The translations under genes and the position numbers were made by a program. Under the pieces are notes generated by a model, which was not told the DNA's origin, searched no databases, and saw nothing but the letters and a program-made list of their open reading frames with translations. This document shows, in pieces, positions 1 through 8,281 of a stretch of 64,000 nt of DNA; positions within the stretch are counted from its first letter, which is position 1; the number at the start of each line of letters is the position of its first letter. The stretch is from an uncultured Desulfobacter sp. (GTDB lineage: Bacteria > Desulfobacterota > Desulfobacteria > Desulfobacterales > Desulfobacteraceae), in contig NZ_OY781882.1 in the NCBI RefSeq assembly GCF_963677125.1, positions 876,501 through 940,500 on the forward strand, written 5' to 3'.

Positions 1-850
1 GCAGGCCGTATTTGGGTGCAACCGCTAAGACCACTAGAAACTGCAGGGTGCAAAAAAGCATGATGGCACCGCCACCGGCTGAGTCCAACCAAACGCAGAG
101 ATATAATCCCCCGACAACTGAGGTTACCCCGAACAGGGCTGCCAGCATCATCATTTTGTCTAGACGGTCAGAAAGAAGATAGGCCGTTGCCGCCGGGGTG
201 ATAAGGAGCCCCACAACCAGAATTACACCGACCATGCTTACAGCAGAGACCACCACCAAAGAGACGCAGGTGGTAAACAGGTAATCTAAAAACAACACGG
301 GCAGACCGATGGAGGCGGCCATGATCGGATCAAAGGTGGCCAGTTGAAAATGCCGGAAAAACAGGATGATGACGGTCAATACGCCCGCGGCCACAAAGGC
401 TGAAACCCACAGATCCGTATCTGCGACCCCCAAAATATCGCCCATGATAAAATGCATGAGGTCAATGTGGATGTAGTGTCTGAAAATAGAGACGGCAACC
501 ACGCCCAGAGCAAAAATGCCTGTGTACATAATTCCGATGGCAGTATCCTCTTTTACGCGGGAAATTCTTGAGACAAAAGAGATCAAGGCCACCGTGGCCA
601 CGGCAGCGATGAGGGACCCCAAAAGCATACCCGGGGCATGGGCTTCCAGGCCGAAGAGAAGCTTCATTACCAGGTAGCCCCCGGCCACCCCTGCGATCAT
701 GGCATGGGACAGGGCGTCACCTAAAAAGGCCATGCGTCGCAGAACCACAAGGCATCCCACGACACCGGCTACCATGGCAACGATGGACCCGCCGATCAGG
801 GCTTTTTGAAAATAGGTTTCCGCAAGGGGGGCAACAAAAAGATCAAACAT
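1..850 (-). CDS. Metal ABC transporter permease (ABC-3 family), 3' end cut by window edge
   Basis: Inner-membrane permease of a Zn/Mn/Fe-type ABC importer (ZnuB/MntB/TroC family), read directly by translating the minus strand. The N-terminus reads MFDLFVAPLAETYFQKAL, followed by several hydrophobic segments and the family stretch RRMAFLGDALSHAMIAG around residue 40. About 283 residues are visible and the C-terminus lies beyond base 1. The ATG shares a base with the stop codon of the upstream ATPase gene (TAATG), so translation is probably coupled. The metal cannot be decided from sequence. Confidence 0.9.
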   Translation of the reverse strand, partial: MFDLFVAPLAETYFQKALIGGSIVAMVAGVVGCLVVLRRMAFLGDALSHAMIAGVAGGYLVMKLLFGLEAHAPGMLLGSLIAAVATVALISFVSRISRVKEDTAIGIMYTGIFALGVVAVSIFRHYIHIDLMHFIMGDILGVADTDLWVSAFVAAGVLTVIILFFRHFQLATFDPIMAASIGLPVLFLDYLFTTCVSLVVVSAVSMVGVILVVGLLITPAATAYLLSDRLDKMMMLAALFGVTSVVGGLYLCVWLDSAGGGAIMLFCTLQFLVVLAVAPKYGL

Positions 851-1611
851 TAGTCCATCTCCTTTTTGATCACATCCTTGAAAATTTTCAGCCGGCCCTC
901 ATAGACTTGGCTGAGCAGGTCTTCCTGGAGGACAATATCCGGTTCGCCGTAAGCATAAAGACGCTGTTTGATGAGCAGCAGCTTGTCAAAGTATTCGGCG
1001 GCAGTGGAGAGATCGTGGTGGACCACCACCAGTGTCTTGCCCGACTTTTTGGCCCGCTCCAGTACATCTAAAATAGCCCGCTCTGTGGCAGCATCGACCC
1101 CGGCAAAAGGTTCGTCCAGCAAGAGGATGTCGCTGCCCTGGGCAAGGGCCCGGGCCATGAAGACTCGCTGCTGCTGGCCGCCGGAAAGTTCGCCGATCTG
1201 CCGGTGGGCAAAGTCTGCCATGCGCACCATGTCAAGCGCCTGCATGGCAGCCTCCCGGTCTTTTTTACCAGGAGAGTTGTACCAGGCAATCTGTTGGTAA
1301 CGTCCCATAAGGGCCACTTCCCGGACCGTGATGGGAAAATCCCAGTCAACAGCACCACGCTGGGGGACATAAGCCACCTGGCCTTTTGCGTTTTTGGCAT
1401 GGATTCCCTTGATTTTTACTGCCCCCAGGTCCGGTTTTACAAAACCTAGGATTGCCTTGATAAAGGTGGATTTCCCTGCACCGTTGGGGCCGATAACCCC
1501 AACCAAACGGTCTTTTTCAATGCTGACACTGACATCCAGCAGAGCCGGCCTGGCATTGTAGCTGACGGTAAGATTCGATACTTCAATGGCAAACGCCGTA
1601 TCAATGGTCAT
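850..1611 (-). CDS. Metal ABC transporter ATP-binding protein
   Basis: Cytoplasmic ATPase that powers the metal importer. Walker A GPNGAGKST lies at residues 41-49, the signature LSGGQQQR near 142 and Walker B ILLLDEPFAGVD just after, so all ATPase motifs are intact. The family is ZnuC/MntB-like, about 250 residues. I chose the second of two in-frame ATGs (253 aa) because AAGGAGG sits six bases before it, whereas the first ATG touches the Shine-Dalgarno. The start overlaps the end of the preceding gene by 11 bases and the stop overlaps the permease start, so the four genes form one operon. Confidence 0.93.
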   Translation of the reverse strand: MTIDTAFAIEVSNLTVSYNARPALLDVSVSIEKDRLVGVIGPNGAGKSTFIKAILGFVKPDLGAVKIKGIHAKNAKGQVAYVPQRGAVDWDFPITVREVALMGRYQQIAWYNSPGKKDREAAMQALDMVRMADFAHRQIGELSGGQQQRVFMARALAQGSDILLLDEPFAGVDAATERAILDVLERAKKSGKTLVVVHHDLSTAAEYFDKLLLIKQRLYAYGEPDIVLQEDLLSQVYEGRLKIFKDVIKKEMD

Positions 1612-2110
1612 GGTCATCCTCCTTGGGCGCAGCAAGCGTAAAGCCTACCGTCCCGGCCACCACGGCGCCACTGCTGCCCCATATCGTCTGGTCTGCCACA
1701 GGCACGCCATTTTCCATCAGACGGACTCTGATACAGTGGTCTAAATTGATTTCGGACATAGGCGGACTGGCCTGGACGTAAAATTCGTTGAATCCGGCAG
1801 TGGGGGAAAGACCTTTTGTGATCCTGATCACTTTTCCCCGCAGAATTTCCCCTGGGTTTACTGCCAGGGCCTGGCCGTTGAGGTGGACCTCAAGACCCGT
1901 GGACTGAGAGGTATCGTCTATAGTCAGGGCAAAAGGATCCTTTTCCATGGAAAAACCGGGAGTGATTTCCAAAATATATTCCCCGGTGAGCACTTCCCGG
2001 TCTGCAACCTGGGCAGGGCCCTCGGGAAGGGAGGCATCCCGGTTGGCGGTGTAGGCCCACAGCCCGCCAACCAAAAAAAGCCAAACAAAGAGACACAGTA
2101 AAAATCGCAT
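1601..2110 (-). CDS. Small exported protein in metal transporter operon, His-Asp tail
   Basis: A 169-residue protein I do not recognise by family. Residues 1-20 are a hydrophobic signal or anchor segment (LLCLFVWLFLVGGLWAY). The remainder looks like a beta-rich periplasmic domain and the last residues are KEDDHDH, an acidic and histidine-rich tail that could bind metal. It sits between the solute-binding protein and ATPase genes of a metal importer, 12 bases after the former and overlapping the latter, so it is co-translated with them. I infer an accessory periplasmic role such as metal delivery, without homology support. Confidence 0.72.
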   Translation of the reverse strand: MRFLLCLFVWLFLVGGLWAYTANRDASLPEGPAQVADREVLTGEYILEITPGFSMEKDPFALTIDDTSQSTGLEVHLNGQALAVNPGEILRGKVIRITKGLSPTAGFNEFYVQASPPMSEINLDHCIRVRLMENGVPVADQTIWGSSGAVVAGTVGFTLAAPKEDDHDH

Positions 2111-2122
2111 AGCAAAAAGAAC

Positions 2123-3064
2123 CTATTTTAAAGCATTGATAATGAGCAAGGTGTTTTCCCGCATCATGCCGATATAAGTTTCCCCTGCAGATCCTTCAGG
2201 CCCCATGGAGTCGGAATAGAGTTCTCCGCCGATCTTTACGCCGGTCTCCTTGGCAATTTCCCGAATCTGCTTGGGGTTGATGGTGGTTTCAACAAAGATG
2301 GCCGGGGCACCTGAATTTTTGATGGAATCCACCACGTTGCGTCGGCGCTCCGGGGTGATGCCTGCACCGACTTCAGCGCCGGTGGACCATCCCACAGGTG
2401 CGATGGAGAGAAAATCATTGTTCTCATTTAATTTGTATTCCCGGCAAAAATAGTTAAAGGCATCGTGGGTGGTTACCAGAATTCGCCGTTGGGGCGGGAT
2501 CGTGTTGAGTTGCTCCCTGATCCAGGCATCCAGGACCCGCAACTGCTGAAGAAAAAGTTTGGCCCGGGCCTGGTACTGTGCCTTATGTTCCGGATCTATG
2601 GAAATGACGGCTTTGGTAATATTGTTGACGTATACAGCGGCATTTCTCAATGAGAACCAGGAGTGCGGATCAGGGATGGCTTGGCCACCCTCGCTGATGC
2701 TAAGTACCTGGATGCCGTCAGTGGCGGTAATCAATGGCTTTTGAGCATCCTTTGCCAGGGTCGCCATCCAGTTTTTACCCTCCAGGTGAAGTCCGTTTTC
2801 GATGCAAAGATCGGCGTCAAGCACGATCTGGACATCGTCGGGCGTGACATTGTAGGTGTGCGGATCCGCCCCCGGGGCCAGAATGCTTCTGACCACGGCA
2901 TGGTCTCCTACCACCTGCCGGGAAAAATCGGCAATCTGCGTGGTTGATGAAACGATCACAGGTTTTGGGGACTGATCAGCGTCTGCCAATCCTGAGAAAA
3001 GTAGAATGGAGATGAAAATCAGGAAGGGAAAAAATAGTGCAAAGTTTTTATACAAACATTTCAT
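2123..3064 (-). CDS. Metal ABC transporter substrate-binding protein (ZnuA/MntA/TroA family)
   Basis: Periplasmic metal-binding protein of cluster A-I, 313 aa. Residues 1-30 form a signal peptide. Likely metal ligands are the histidines in APGADPHTYNVTP (near 69), PDPHSWFSLRN (near 134) and VTTHDAFNYF (near 200), with the acidic residue in INPKQIREI lost to the usual pattern's neighbourhood but FVETTINP present. There is no long His-rich loop, which is typical of high-affinity zinc proteins, so Mn/Fe or Zn remain possible. It is the first gene of the operon. The upstream intergenic region carries an inverted repeat that could be a metal-regulator operator. Confidence 0.93.
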   Translation of the reverse strand: MKCLYKNFALFFPFLIFISILLFSGLADADQSPKPVIVSSTTQIADFSRQVVGDHAVVRSILAPGADPHTYNVTPDDVQIVLDADLCIENGLHLEGKNWMATLAKDAQKPLITATDGIQVLSISEGGQAIPDPHSWFSLRNAAVYVNNITKAVISIDPEHKAQYQARAKLFLQQLRVLDAWIREQLNTIPPQRRILVTTHDAFNYFCREYKLNENNDFLSIAPVGWSTGAEVGAGITPERRRNVVDSIKNSGAPAIFVETTINPKQIREIAKETGVKIGGELYSDSMGPEGSAGETYIGMMRENTLLIINALK

Positions 3065-3080
3065 GATAGTCTCCTTTAAA

Positions 3081-3120
3081 CCAACGTTTTAAGATTTCTA
3101 CGTCATTTTAGAACGTTAGG
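3081..3120. promoter_or_regulatory. Candidate operator: imperfect inverted repeat before metal importer
   Basis: CCAACGTTTTAA (3081-3092) and TTTAGAACGTTAGG (3107-3120) are imperfect inverted copies, 17 to 26 bases upstream of the binding-protein start at their near edge. The position suits a repressor of the Fur/MntR/Zur class. I do not recognise the exact consensus, so the regulator is unassigned. Confidence 0.4.
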
Positions 3121-3165
3121 ACGGAAATGCTATTAAACAGCAAGCAGGTTAAAGGCGATTGCCCT

Positions 3166-3200
3166 GAAAAATAAGCCTGGTCATTTAAATAACCAGGCTT
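3166..3200 (-). terminator. Rho-independent terminator of ppdK
   Basis: AAGCCTGGT (3173-3181) and ACCAGGCTT (3192-3200) form a perfect 9-bp stem with a 10-base loop. On the minus strand it is followed by ATTTTTC. It lies 22 bases beyond the ppdK stop codon. Confidence 0.88.
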
Positions 3201-3221
3201 GTGGTGTTGATGATCGTTTTT

Positions 3222-5942
3222 TTATCTGCAGTCAGGATACATAATGGCAGCCTGGGCCGCAGCCAACCGGGCAATGGGTACCCGGTAGGGAGAGCACGAT
3301 ACATAGCTTAGGCCTGCTTTATGGCAAAATATGACCGATTCCGGGTCTCCGCCGTGTTCTCCGCAGATACCCAGTTTGATATCAGGACGGGTCCTGCGTC
3401 CACGTTCCACCGCCGTTGTTACCAGGCCGCCCACCGCTTCCTGATCCAGGGTCTCAAAAGGATCTGAACTGAGGATGGCATTATCAATATAATCGTTCAT
3501 AAAAGAACCGATATCGTCCCTTGAAAATCCAAAGGTCATCTGGGTCAGATCATTGGTGCCAAAAGAGAAAAATTGGGCATATTCCGCCATTTTATCTGCA
3601 ATCAATGCCGCCCTTGGAATTTCAATCATGGTACCGTACAGGTAAGCAATCGTGTCTATCCCGTAGGTCTCAAGCGCTTCATTATAGCACTTTGATACAA
3701 TCTCCTGGACAAACGCCAGCTCTTTTTCATTGCAGGTTACAGGGACCATAATTTCAGGCATGGGATTTTTGCCCGCTTTGATCAGTTCTGCACTGGCCTC
3801 AAATATGGCCTTCACCTGCATCTGGGAGATTTCAGGATAGGTGATACCTAATCTGACACCCCGGTGGCCGATCATGGGATTGGATTCTAAGAGCTGCTCA
3901 CTGCGCTTGAACACCTCTTCGATGTCGATGTGCAGCGCATCGGCAATTTCCTGCTGATTTTCACGGGACTGGGGCACAAATTCATGCAGGGGCGGGTCCA
4001 GCAGACGCAGGGTCACCGGCAAGTTGTCCATGACCTCCAGGGTGGATTTGATCTCCTCCTTAACAAAAGAGAACAGCTCTTCCAGGGCGGCCGTTCTTTC
4101 TTCATAGGTTTTGCTTAAAATCATTTTGCGCAAAAGGAAAAGCGGTTCATCTGAATTGGCACCGTAAAACATATGTTCTGTTCTGAAAAGCCCGATACCC
4201 TGGGCGCCAAAATCAAGGGCTGTCATGGCATCTGCCGGGGTGTCCGCATTGGTGCGAACCTGCATGGCCCGGTATTTATCGGCAATCTCCATGAATTTTT
4301 TGAATCTGACGTTTTCCGATGCGTCCTTCATTTTGAGCTGATCCTGGTATACCATACCTTTGGTGCCGTTGAGTGTGAAGATATCCCCTTCTTGGAACAC
4401 CCGGGTTCCCACACGAAGTTCCTTGGTGTCAAAATTAATTTTAAGGGCACCGGCACCCACGATACAACATTTGCCCCATCCCCTGGCGACCAGGGCTGCA
4501 TGGGAGGTCATGCCGCCCCTTGCCGTAAGGATAGCCGCTGCAGCCCGCATGCCTTCAATGTCTTCGGGATTTGTCTCTTCACGGACCAAAATGACCTTTT
4601 TGTCCAACTTGGCCCATTGAACCGCATCTTCAGCCGTGAATACAATCTGTCCCCATGCCCCGCCGGGCCCTGCAGGCAGGCCTTCAGCAATCTTTACAGC
4701 TGTTTTCTCTGCTTCCGGGTCCACAATAGGGTGAAGCATGTCATCCAAAATTTTAGGATCAAGGCGGCACACCATGGTTTTTTCATCAATGGTGCCTTCC
4801 TCCAGCATGTCCATGGCCATGTTCAGGGCTGCGGTCGCGGTACGTTTTCCCACCCGGCACTGGAGCATGTAGAGTCTGCCTTCCTGGATGGTGAATTCAA
4901 TATCCTGCATGTCCTTGTAATGGGCTTCTAAAAGATTTCTGATTTCGAACAACTGCTTGTAAAGCTCCGGCATGGATTCTTCCAGGGAAGATAGGTGTTT
5001 GTTCTGAGCGTTTTTGGTGTCGTTGTTCAACGGATTGGGTGTTCTGGTGCCTGCGACCACATCCTCACCCTGGGCATTGACCAGCCACTCTCCATAAAAT
5101 TTATTGTCCCCTGTGGCCGGGTCCCTGGTAAATGCAACGCCTGTTGCGGATGTTTCGCCCATGTTACCGAAAACCATAGTCTGGACATTGACGGCCGTTC
5201 CCCAACTGTCTGGAATATGTTCAATGCGGCGGTAGGATACAGCCCGTTTTCCGTTCCAACTTTTAAAGACGGCGCCAATGGATCCCATGAGCTGAGCTTT
5301 GGGGTCATCAGGAAAATCAGCACCCAGATCCTCCCGGATTTTTTTCTTAAAGCGTTCGCAAAGAGCCTTTAAATCTTCGGTTGAAATGTCGGTATCATTG
5401 TCATAGCCCTTGTCGTTTTTCAGGTTATTCATCATCATTTCCAGATTCAAACGAATACCCATGCCGTCCCTGGGACTGATCTGTTCGGCCTTTTCCATCA
5501 CCACATCCGAATACATCATTATCAACCGGCGGTAGGCATCATAGACAAACCATTCGTTATTGGTTTTTTTGATCAATCCCGGGATTGTGGCCGAACATAG
5601 GCCGACATTGAGTATGGTCTCCATCATTCCGGGCATTGAGCTTCTCGCACCGGATCGGCAGGATACAAGTAATGGATTTTCGGGATCACCAAAAATCATG
5701 CCTGTATGGGATTCAATATTGGCCATGGCTTTGAGGATATCGCCTTCAAGGGTATCAGGAAAGCGTCCGTTTAAATCAAAATAGTGATTACAGCATTCCG
5801 TTGATATGGTAAACCCCGGCGGAACAGGCAGTTTTAACTTTGCCATTTCTGCTAGGTTGGCGCCTTTCCCGCCTAAAAGATTTTTTTGACTTGCATCCCC
5901 GTCAGTTTTATCAGGGCCGAACTCATAGATGTATTTGGTCAT
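3222..5942 (-). CDS. ppdK: Pyruvate, phosphate dikinase
   Basis: Converts pyruvate, ATP and phosphate to phosphoenolpyruvate, AMP and pyrophosphate; in anaerobes it often serves gluconeogenesis from pyruvate. The 906 residues match the family's usual length. The N-terminal ATP-grasp domain begins with LLGGKGANLAEMAKL. The phosphohistidine swivelling domain has GGMTSHAALVARGWGK near residue 480 with the catalytic His. The C-terminal PEP-binding barrel ends with the catalytic-Cys motif GICGEHGGDP near 865. It starts at an ATG, is monocistronic and has its own terminator. Confidence 0.98.
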   Translation of the reverse strand: MTKYIYEFGPDKTDGDASQKNLLGGKGANLAEMAKLKLPVPPGFTISTECCNHYFDLNGRFPDTLEGDILKAMANIESHTGMIFGDPENPLLVSCRSGARSSMPGMMETILNVGLCSATIPGLIKKTNNEWFVYDAYRRLIMMYSDVVMEKAEQISPRDGMGIRLNLEMMMNNLKNDKGYDNDTDISTEDLKALCERFKKKIREDLGADFPDDPKAQLMGSIGAVFKSWNGKRAVSYRRIEHIPDSWGTAVNVQTMVFGNMGETSATGVAFTRDPATGDNKFYGEWLVNAQGEDVVAGTRTPNPLNNDTKNAQNKHLSSLEESMPELYKQLFEIRNLLEAHYKDMQDIEFTIQEGRLYMLQCRVGKRTATAALNMAMDMLEEGTIDEKTMVCRLDPKILDDMLHPIVDPEAEKTAVKIAEGLPAGPGGAWGQIVFTAEDAVQWAKLDKKVILVREETNPEDIEGMRAAAAILTARGGMTSHAALVARGWGKCCIVGAGALKINFDTKELRVGTRVFQEGDIFTLNGTKGMVYQDQLKMKDASENVRFKKFMEIADKYRAMQVRTNADTPADAMTALDFGAQGIGLFRTEHMFYGANSDEPLFLLRKMILSKTYEERTAALEELFSFVKEEIKSTLEVMDNLPVTLRLLDPPLHEFVPQSRENQQEIADALHIDIEEVFKRSEQLLESNPMIGHRGVRLGITYPEISQMQVKAIFEASAELIKAGKNPMPEIMVPVTCNEKELAFVQEIVSKCYNEALETYGIDTIAYLYGTMIEIPRAALIADKMAEYAQFFSFGTNDLTQMTFGFSRDDIGSFMNDYIDNAILSSDPFETLDQEAVGGLVTTAVERGRRTRPDIKLGICGEHGGDPESVIFCHKAGLSYVSCSPYRVPIARLAAAQAAIMYPDCR

Positions 5943-6201
5943 TTTAAATCACCGCTTGTTGTTTCAGTCTAAGTTGTTTAAAGATAGATTTATTTAGCGT
6001 GTTCAAGCCGTGGAACAGCCGGTATTCGATCTCTTCATAAAGCCTGCCAAATGTTAACGTTTACTATTAAAACTTTGGAAAAATCAAGTCAAATAAAATC
6101 TTATGTTTATAAATCACAGTTTCGGTGATAATATTCCTTTTTCTAAAATGGTGGGCGTTAGCACGGTATCACCGTTTGACAGAAACAAACAGGAGGAATA
6201 A

Positions 6202-8046
6202 ATGCTGAATATAGAATCCATAACCAAAGGATTCGCAGACCAGGTCCTGCTTGATAATACCGGCATGCAGATCAATTCCGGTGAGCGGGTGGGGCTGGTG
6301 GGAAGAAACGGTCATGGAAAAACCACGCTTTTAAATATCATCGCAGGTATGGACCATCCCGATGAAGGACGCGTTATTATACCTAGCGGATATCGGATCG
6401 GTGTGCTTTCCCAGCATATAGAATTCAGCAGATCCACTGTGCTTGAAGAGGCCATGCTTGGCCTGCCGGATCATGAACATGATCATTTCTGGAAAGCGGA
6501 AAAAATTTTGTCAGGTCTTGGGTTTTCAGAAACAGATATGCAAAAGGATCCCCTGCAGTTTTCAGGTGGCTACCAGGTGCGCCTAAACCTTGCCAAGGTA
6601 CTGGTGTCCGAACCGGATCTGTTGATTCTTGATGAGCCCACCAACTATTTGGATATTACGTCCATCCGCTGGATCACAGGATTTCTTGTTTCCTGGCCAA
6701 GGGAGATGCTTCTGGTTACCCATGACCGGGGATTCATGGATAATGTGGTAACCCATGTTGTGGGGATTCACCGCCGGAAAATGAAAAAGATACAGGGAGA
6801 TACTGCCAAATATTATCTCCAGGTGGCCCAGGACGAAGAGATATATGAAAAAACCCGGGTAAATGAAGAGAAGCGTAAAAAAGAGATAGAACTGTTTATT
6901 TCACGTTTCCGGGCCAAGGCACGGCTGGCCAATATGGTGCAGTCCAGGATCAAGACCCTGGCAAAGCTTGAATCAAAAGACAAACTTGCAGAACTTAAAA
7001 ATCTGGATTTTTCCTTTAACTACCTGCCGGTTGCCGGAAAACAAGTGCTGACTTGCGAAGATTTAAGTTTCGGTTACAAAAAAGAGACCCCCTTAATTAA
7101 AAATTTTTCTTTGACCGTATACCCGGGGGACCGTGTGGCTGTCATCGGCAAAAACGGCAAAGGCAAAACCACCTTACTCAAATTGATCAGTCAAAATATT
7201 AATCCGGATGCCGGTTGGGTGAAGCCGAATCCAGGCGTAGAAATCGGATATTTTGAGCAGACCAATATTCAAACCTTAAATGCGCAATTTACTGTTGAAG
7301 AAGAGATTTTGCATGCTTACCCTGAGACAGACCGCCAGGCCGCCAGGAACATCTGCGGTGCCATGATGTTTGAACAGGATGCGGCCTTAAAAAAAATCAG
7401 TGTGCTGTCCGGTGGAGAAAAAGCAAGGGTCATGCTGGGTAAACTTTTGATCCGGCCTTTAAACCTTCTGCTGTTGGATGAGCCGTCAAACCATCTTGAC
7501 ATTGAATCAAGCGATGCCTTTGTCGAGGCCCTAAATGCGTTTGAGGGTGCTGTTGTGCTTGTTACCCATAATGAGATGTTTCTGCATGCCCTGGCTAATC
7601 GCCTGGTAATCTTTACCTCAAGCGGCATTGAGATATTTGAGGGTACCTACCAGGAATTTCTTGAAAAACAGGGATGGGAAGATGAGGAGTTAATCCCTGT
7701 AAAACGCAAAAAAAATACACAGTTGCCCAAAAAAGAACTGCGCAAAAGAAAATCGGAAATTGTGGCCGAAAGGTCAAAGCAGTTGACGCCGATAAATAAG
7801 AAGATAAACAAACTTGAAAAAGAGATAGAGGTAAAGGAAAACAAGATGGCCAGGGTGAATCAAGAATTGCTTGATGCATCCCAGGACCAGGACGGATTAA
7901 AAATCGCCTCTTTATCTAAGGAACATGCTAAATTGGAATCCGACATTGAAACCCTGTTTGATAACTTTGCGGACATATCTGACAGGGCAGACAAGATAAA
8001 AGAAAAATTTGACCGGGAATTATCCGGCCTTGAAAATGGGGATTAA
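6202..8046 (+). CDS. ABC-F family ATPase (Uup/YheS/EttA-like)
   Basis: Soluble tandem ABC ATPase without membrane segments, 614 aa. ABC domain 1 has GRNGHGKTT near 36 and FSGGYQVRL near 123; ABC domain 2 has GKNGKGKTT near 317 and LSGGEKAR near 400. Between them lies the charged linker typical of ABC-F proteins, and the C-terminus (about 515-614) is a lysine/glutamate-rich coiled coil as in Uup. The family acts on ribosomes or DNA intermediates rather than in transport. A perfect AGGAGG lies seven bases before the ATG. The downstream small membrane-protein gene starts one base after its stop. Confidence 0.93.
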   Translation: MLNIESITKGFADQVLLDNTGMQINSGERVGLVGRNGHGKTTLLNIIAGMDHPDEGRVIIPSGYRIGVLSQHIEFSRSTVLEEAMLGLPDHEHDHFWKAEKILSGLGFSETDMQKDPLQFSGGYQVRLNLAKVLVSEPDLLILDEPTNYLDITSIRWITGFLVSWPREMLLVTHDRGFMDNVVTHVVGIHRRKMKKIQGDTAKYYLQVAQDEEIYEKTRVNEEKRKKEIELFISRFRAKARLANMVQSRIKTLAKLESKDKLAELKNLDFSFNYLPVAGKQVLTCEDLSFGYKKETPLIKNFSLTVYPGDRVAVIGKNGKGKTTLLKLISQNINPDAGWVKPNPGVEIGYFEQTNIQTLNAQFTVEEEILHAYPETDRQAARNICGAMMFEQDAALKKISVLSGGEKARVMLGKLLIRPLNLLLLDEPSNHLDIESSDAFVEALNAFEGAVVLVTHNEMFLHALANRLVIFTSSGIEIFEGTYQEFLEKQGWEDEELIPVKRKKNTQLPKKELRKRKSEIVAERSKQLTPINKKINKLEKEIEVKENKMARVNQELLDASQDQDGLKIASLSKEHAKLESDIETLFDNFADISDRADKIKEKFDRELSGLENGD

Positions 8047-8047
8047 G

Positions 8048-8263
8048 ATGGACAAACAAAAGCTTACATTCTATTATGGTATTATTTTAATCGTCGTTGG
8101 TATTGCAGTTTTCATAAGAGTACCCCAGGTGATACCCCAAATTGAGACCATTGATTTTTTTAAGAATAAGATTGGAATTGTAAAGTTCTGTGCCTATTTT
8201 TTAGGTTTTCTTCTTGTCTTGGCCGGGGGTATCCGGGTGACCAGAAATTATAAAAAATCGTAA
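8048..8263 (+). CDS. Small two-helix membrane protein
   Basis: A 71-residue protein with two predicted membrane helices, YYGIILIVVGIAVFI near residues 7-21 and FCAYFLGFLLVLAGGI near 46-61, separated by a polar loop. I recognise no family. I chose the ATG directly after the ABC-F stop codon; an in-frame ATG inside that gene would add a polar leader without a Shine-Dalgarno. It lies between the ABC-F gene and a GspE-like ATPase, 18 bases before the latter, and is probably co-transcribed with both. Confidence 0.7.
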   Translation: MDKQKLTFYYGIILIVVGIAVFIRVPQVIPQIETIDFFKNKIGIVKFCAYFLGFLLVLAGGIRVTRNYKKS

Positions 8264-8281
8264 CCGTCTTAAGGATATTTT

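Noticed and set aside
4173..4931. Long plus-strand frame opposite ppdK
   Set aside because: Antisense shadow of a conserved enzyme; no family similarity.
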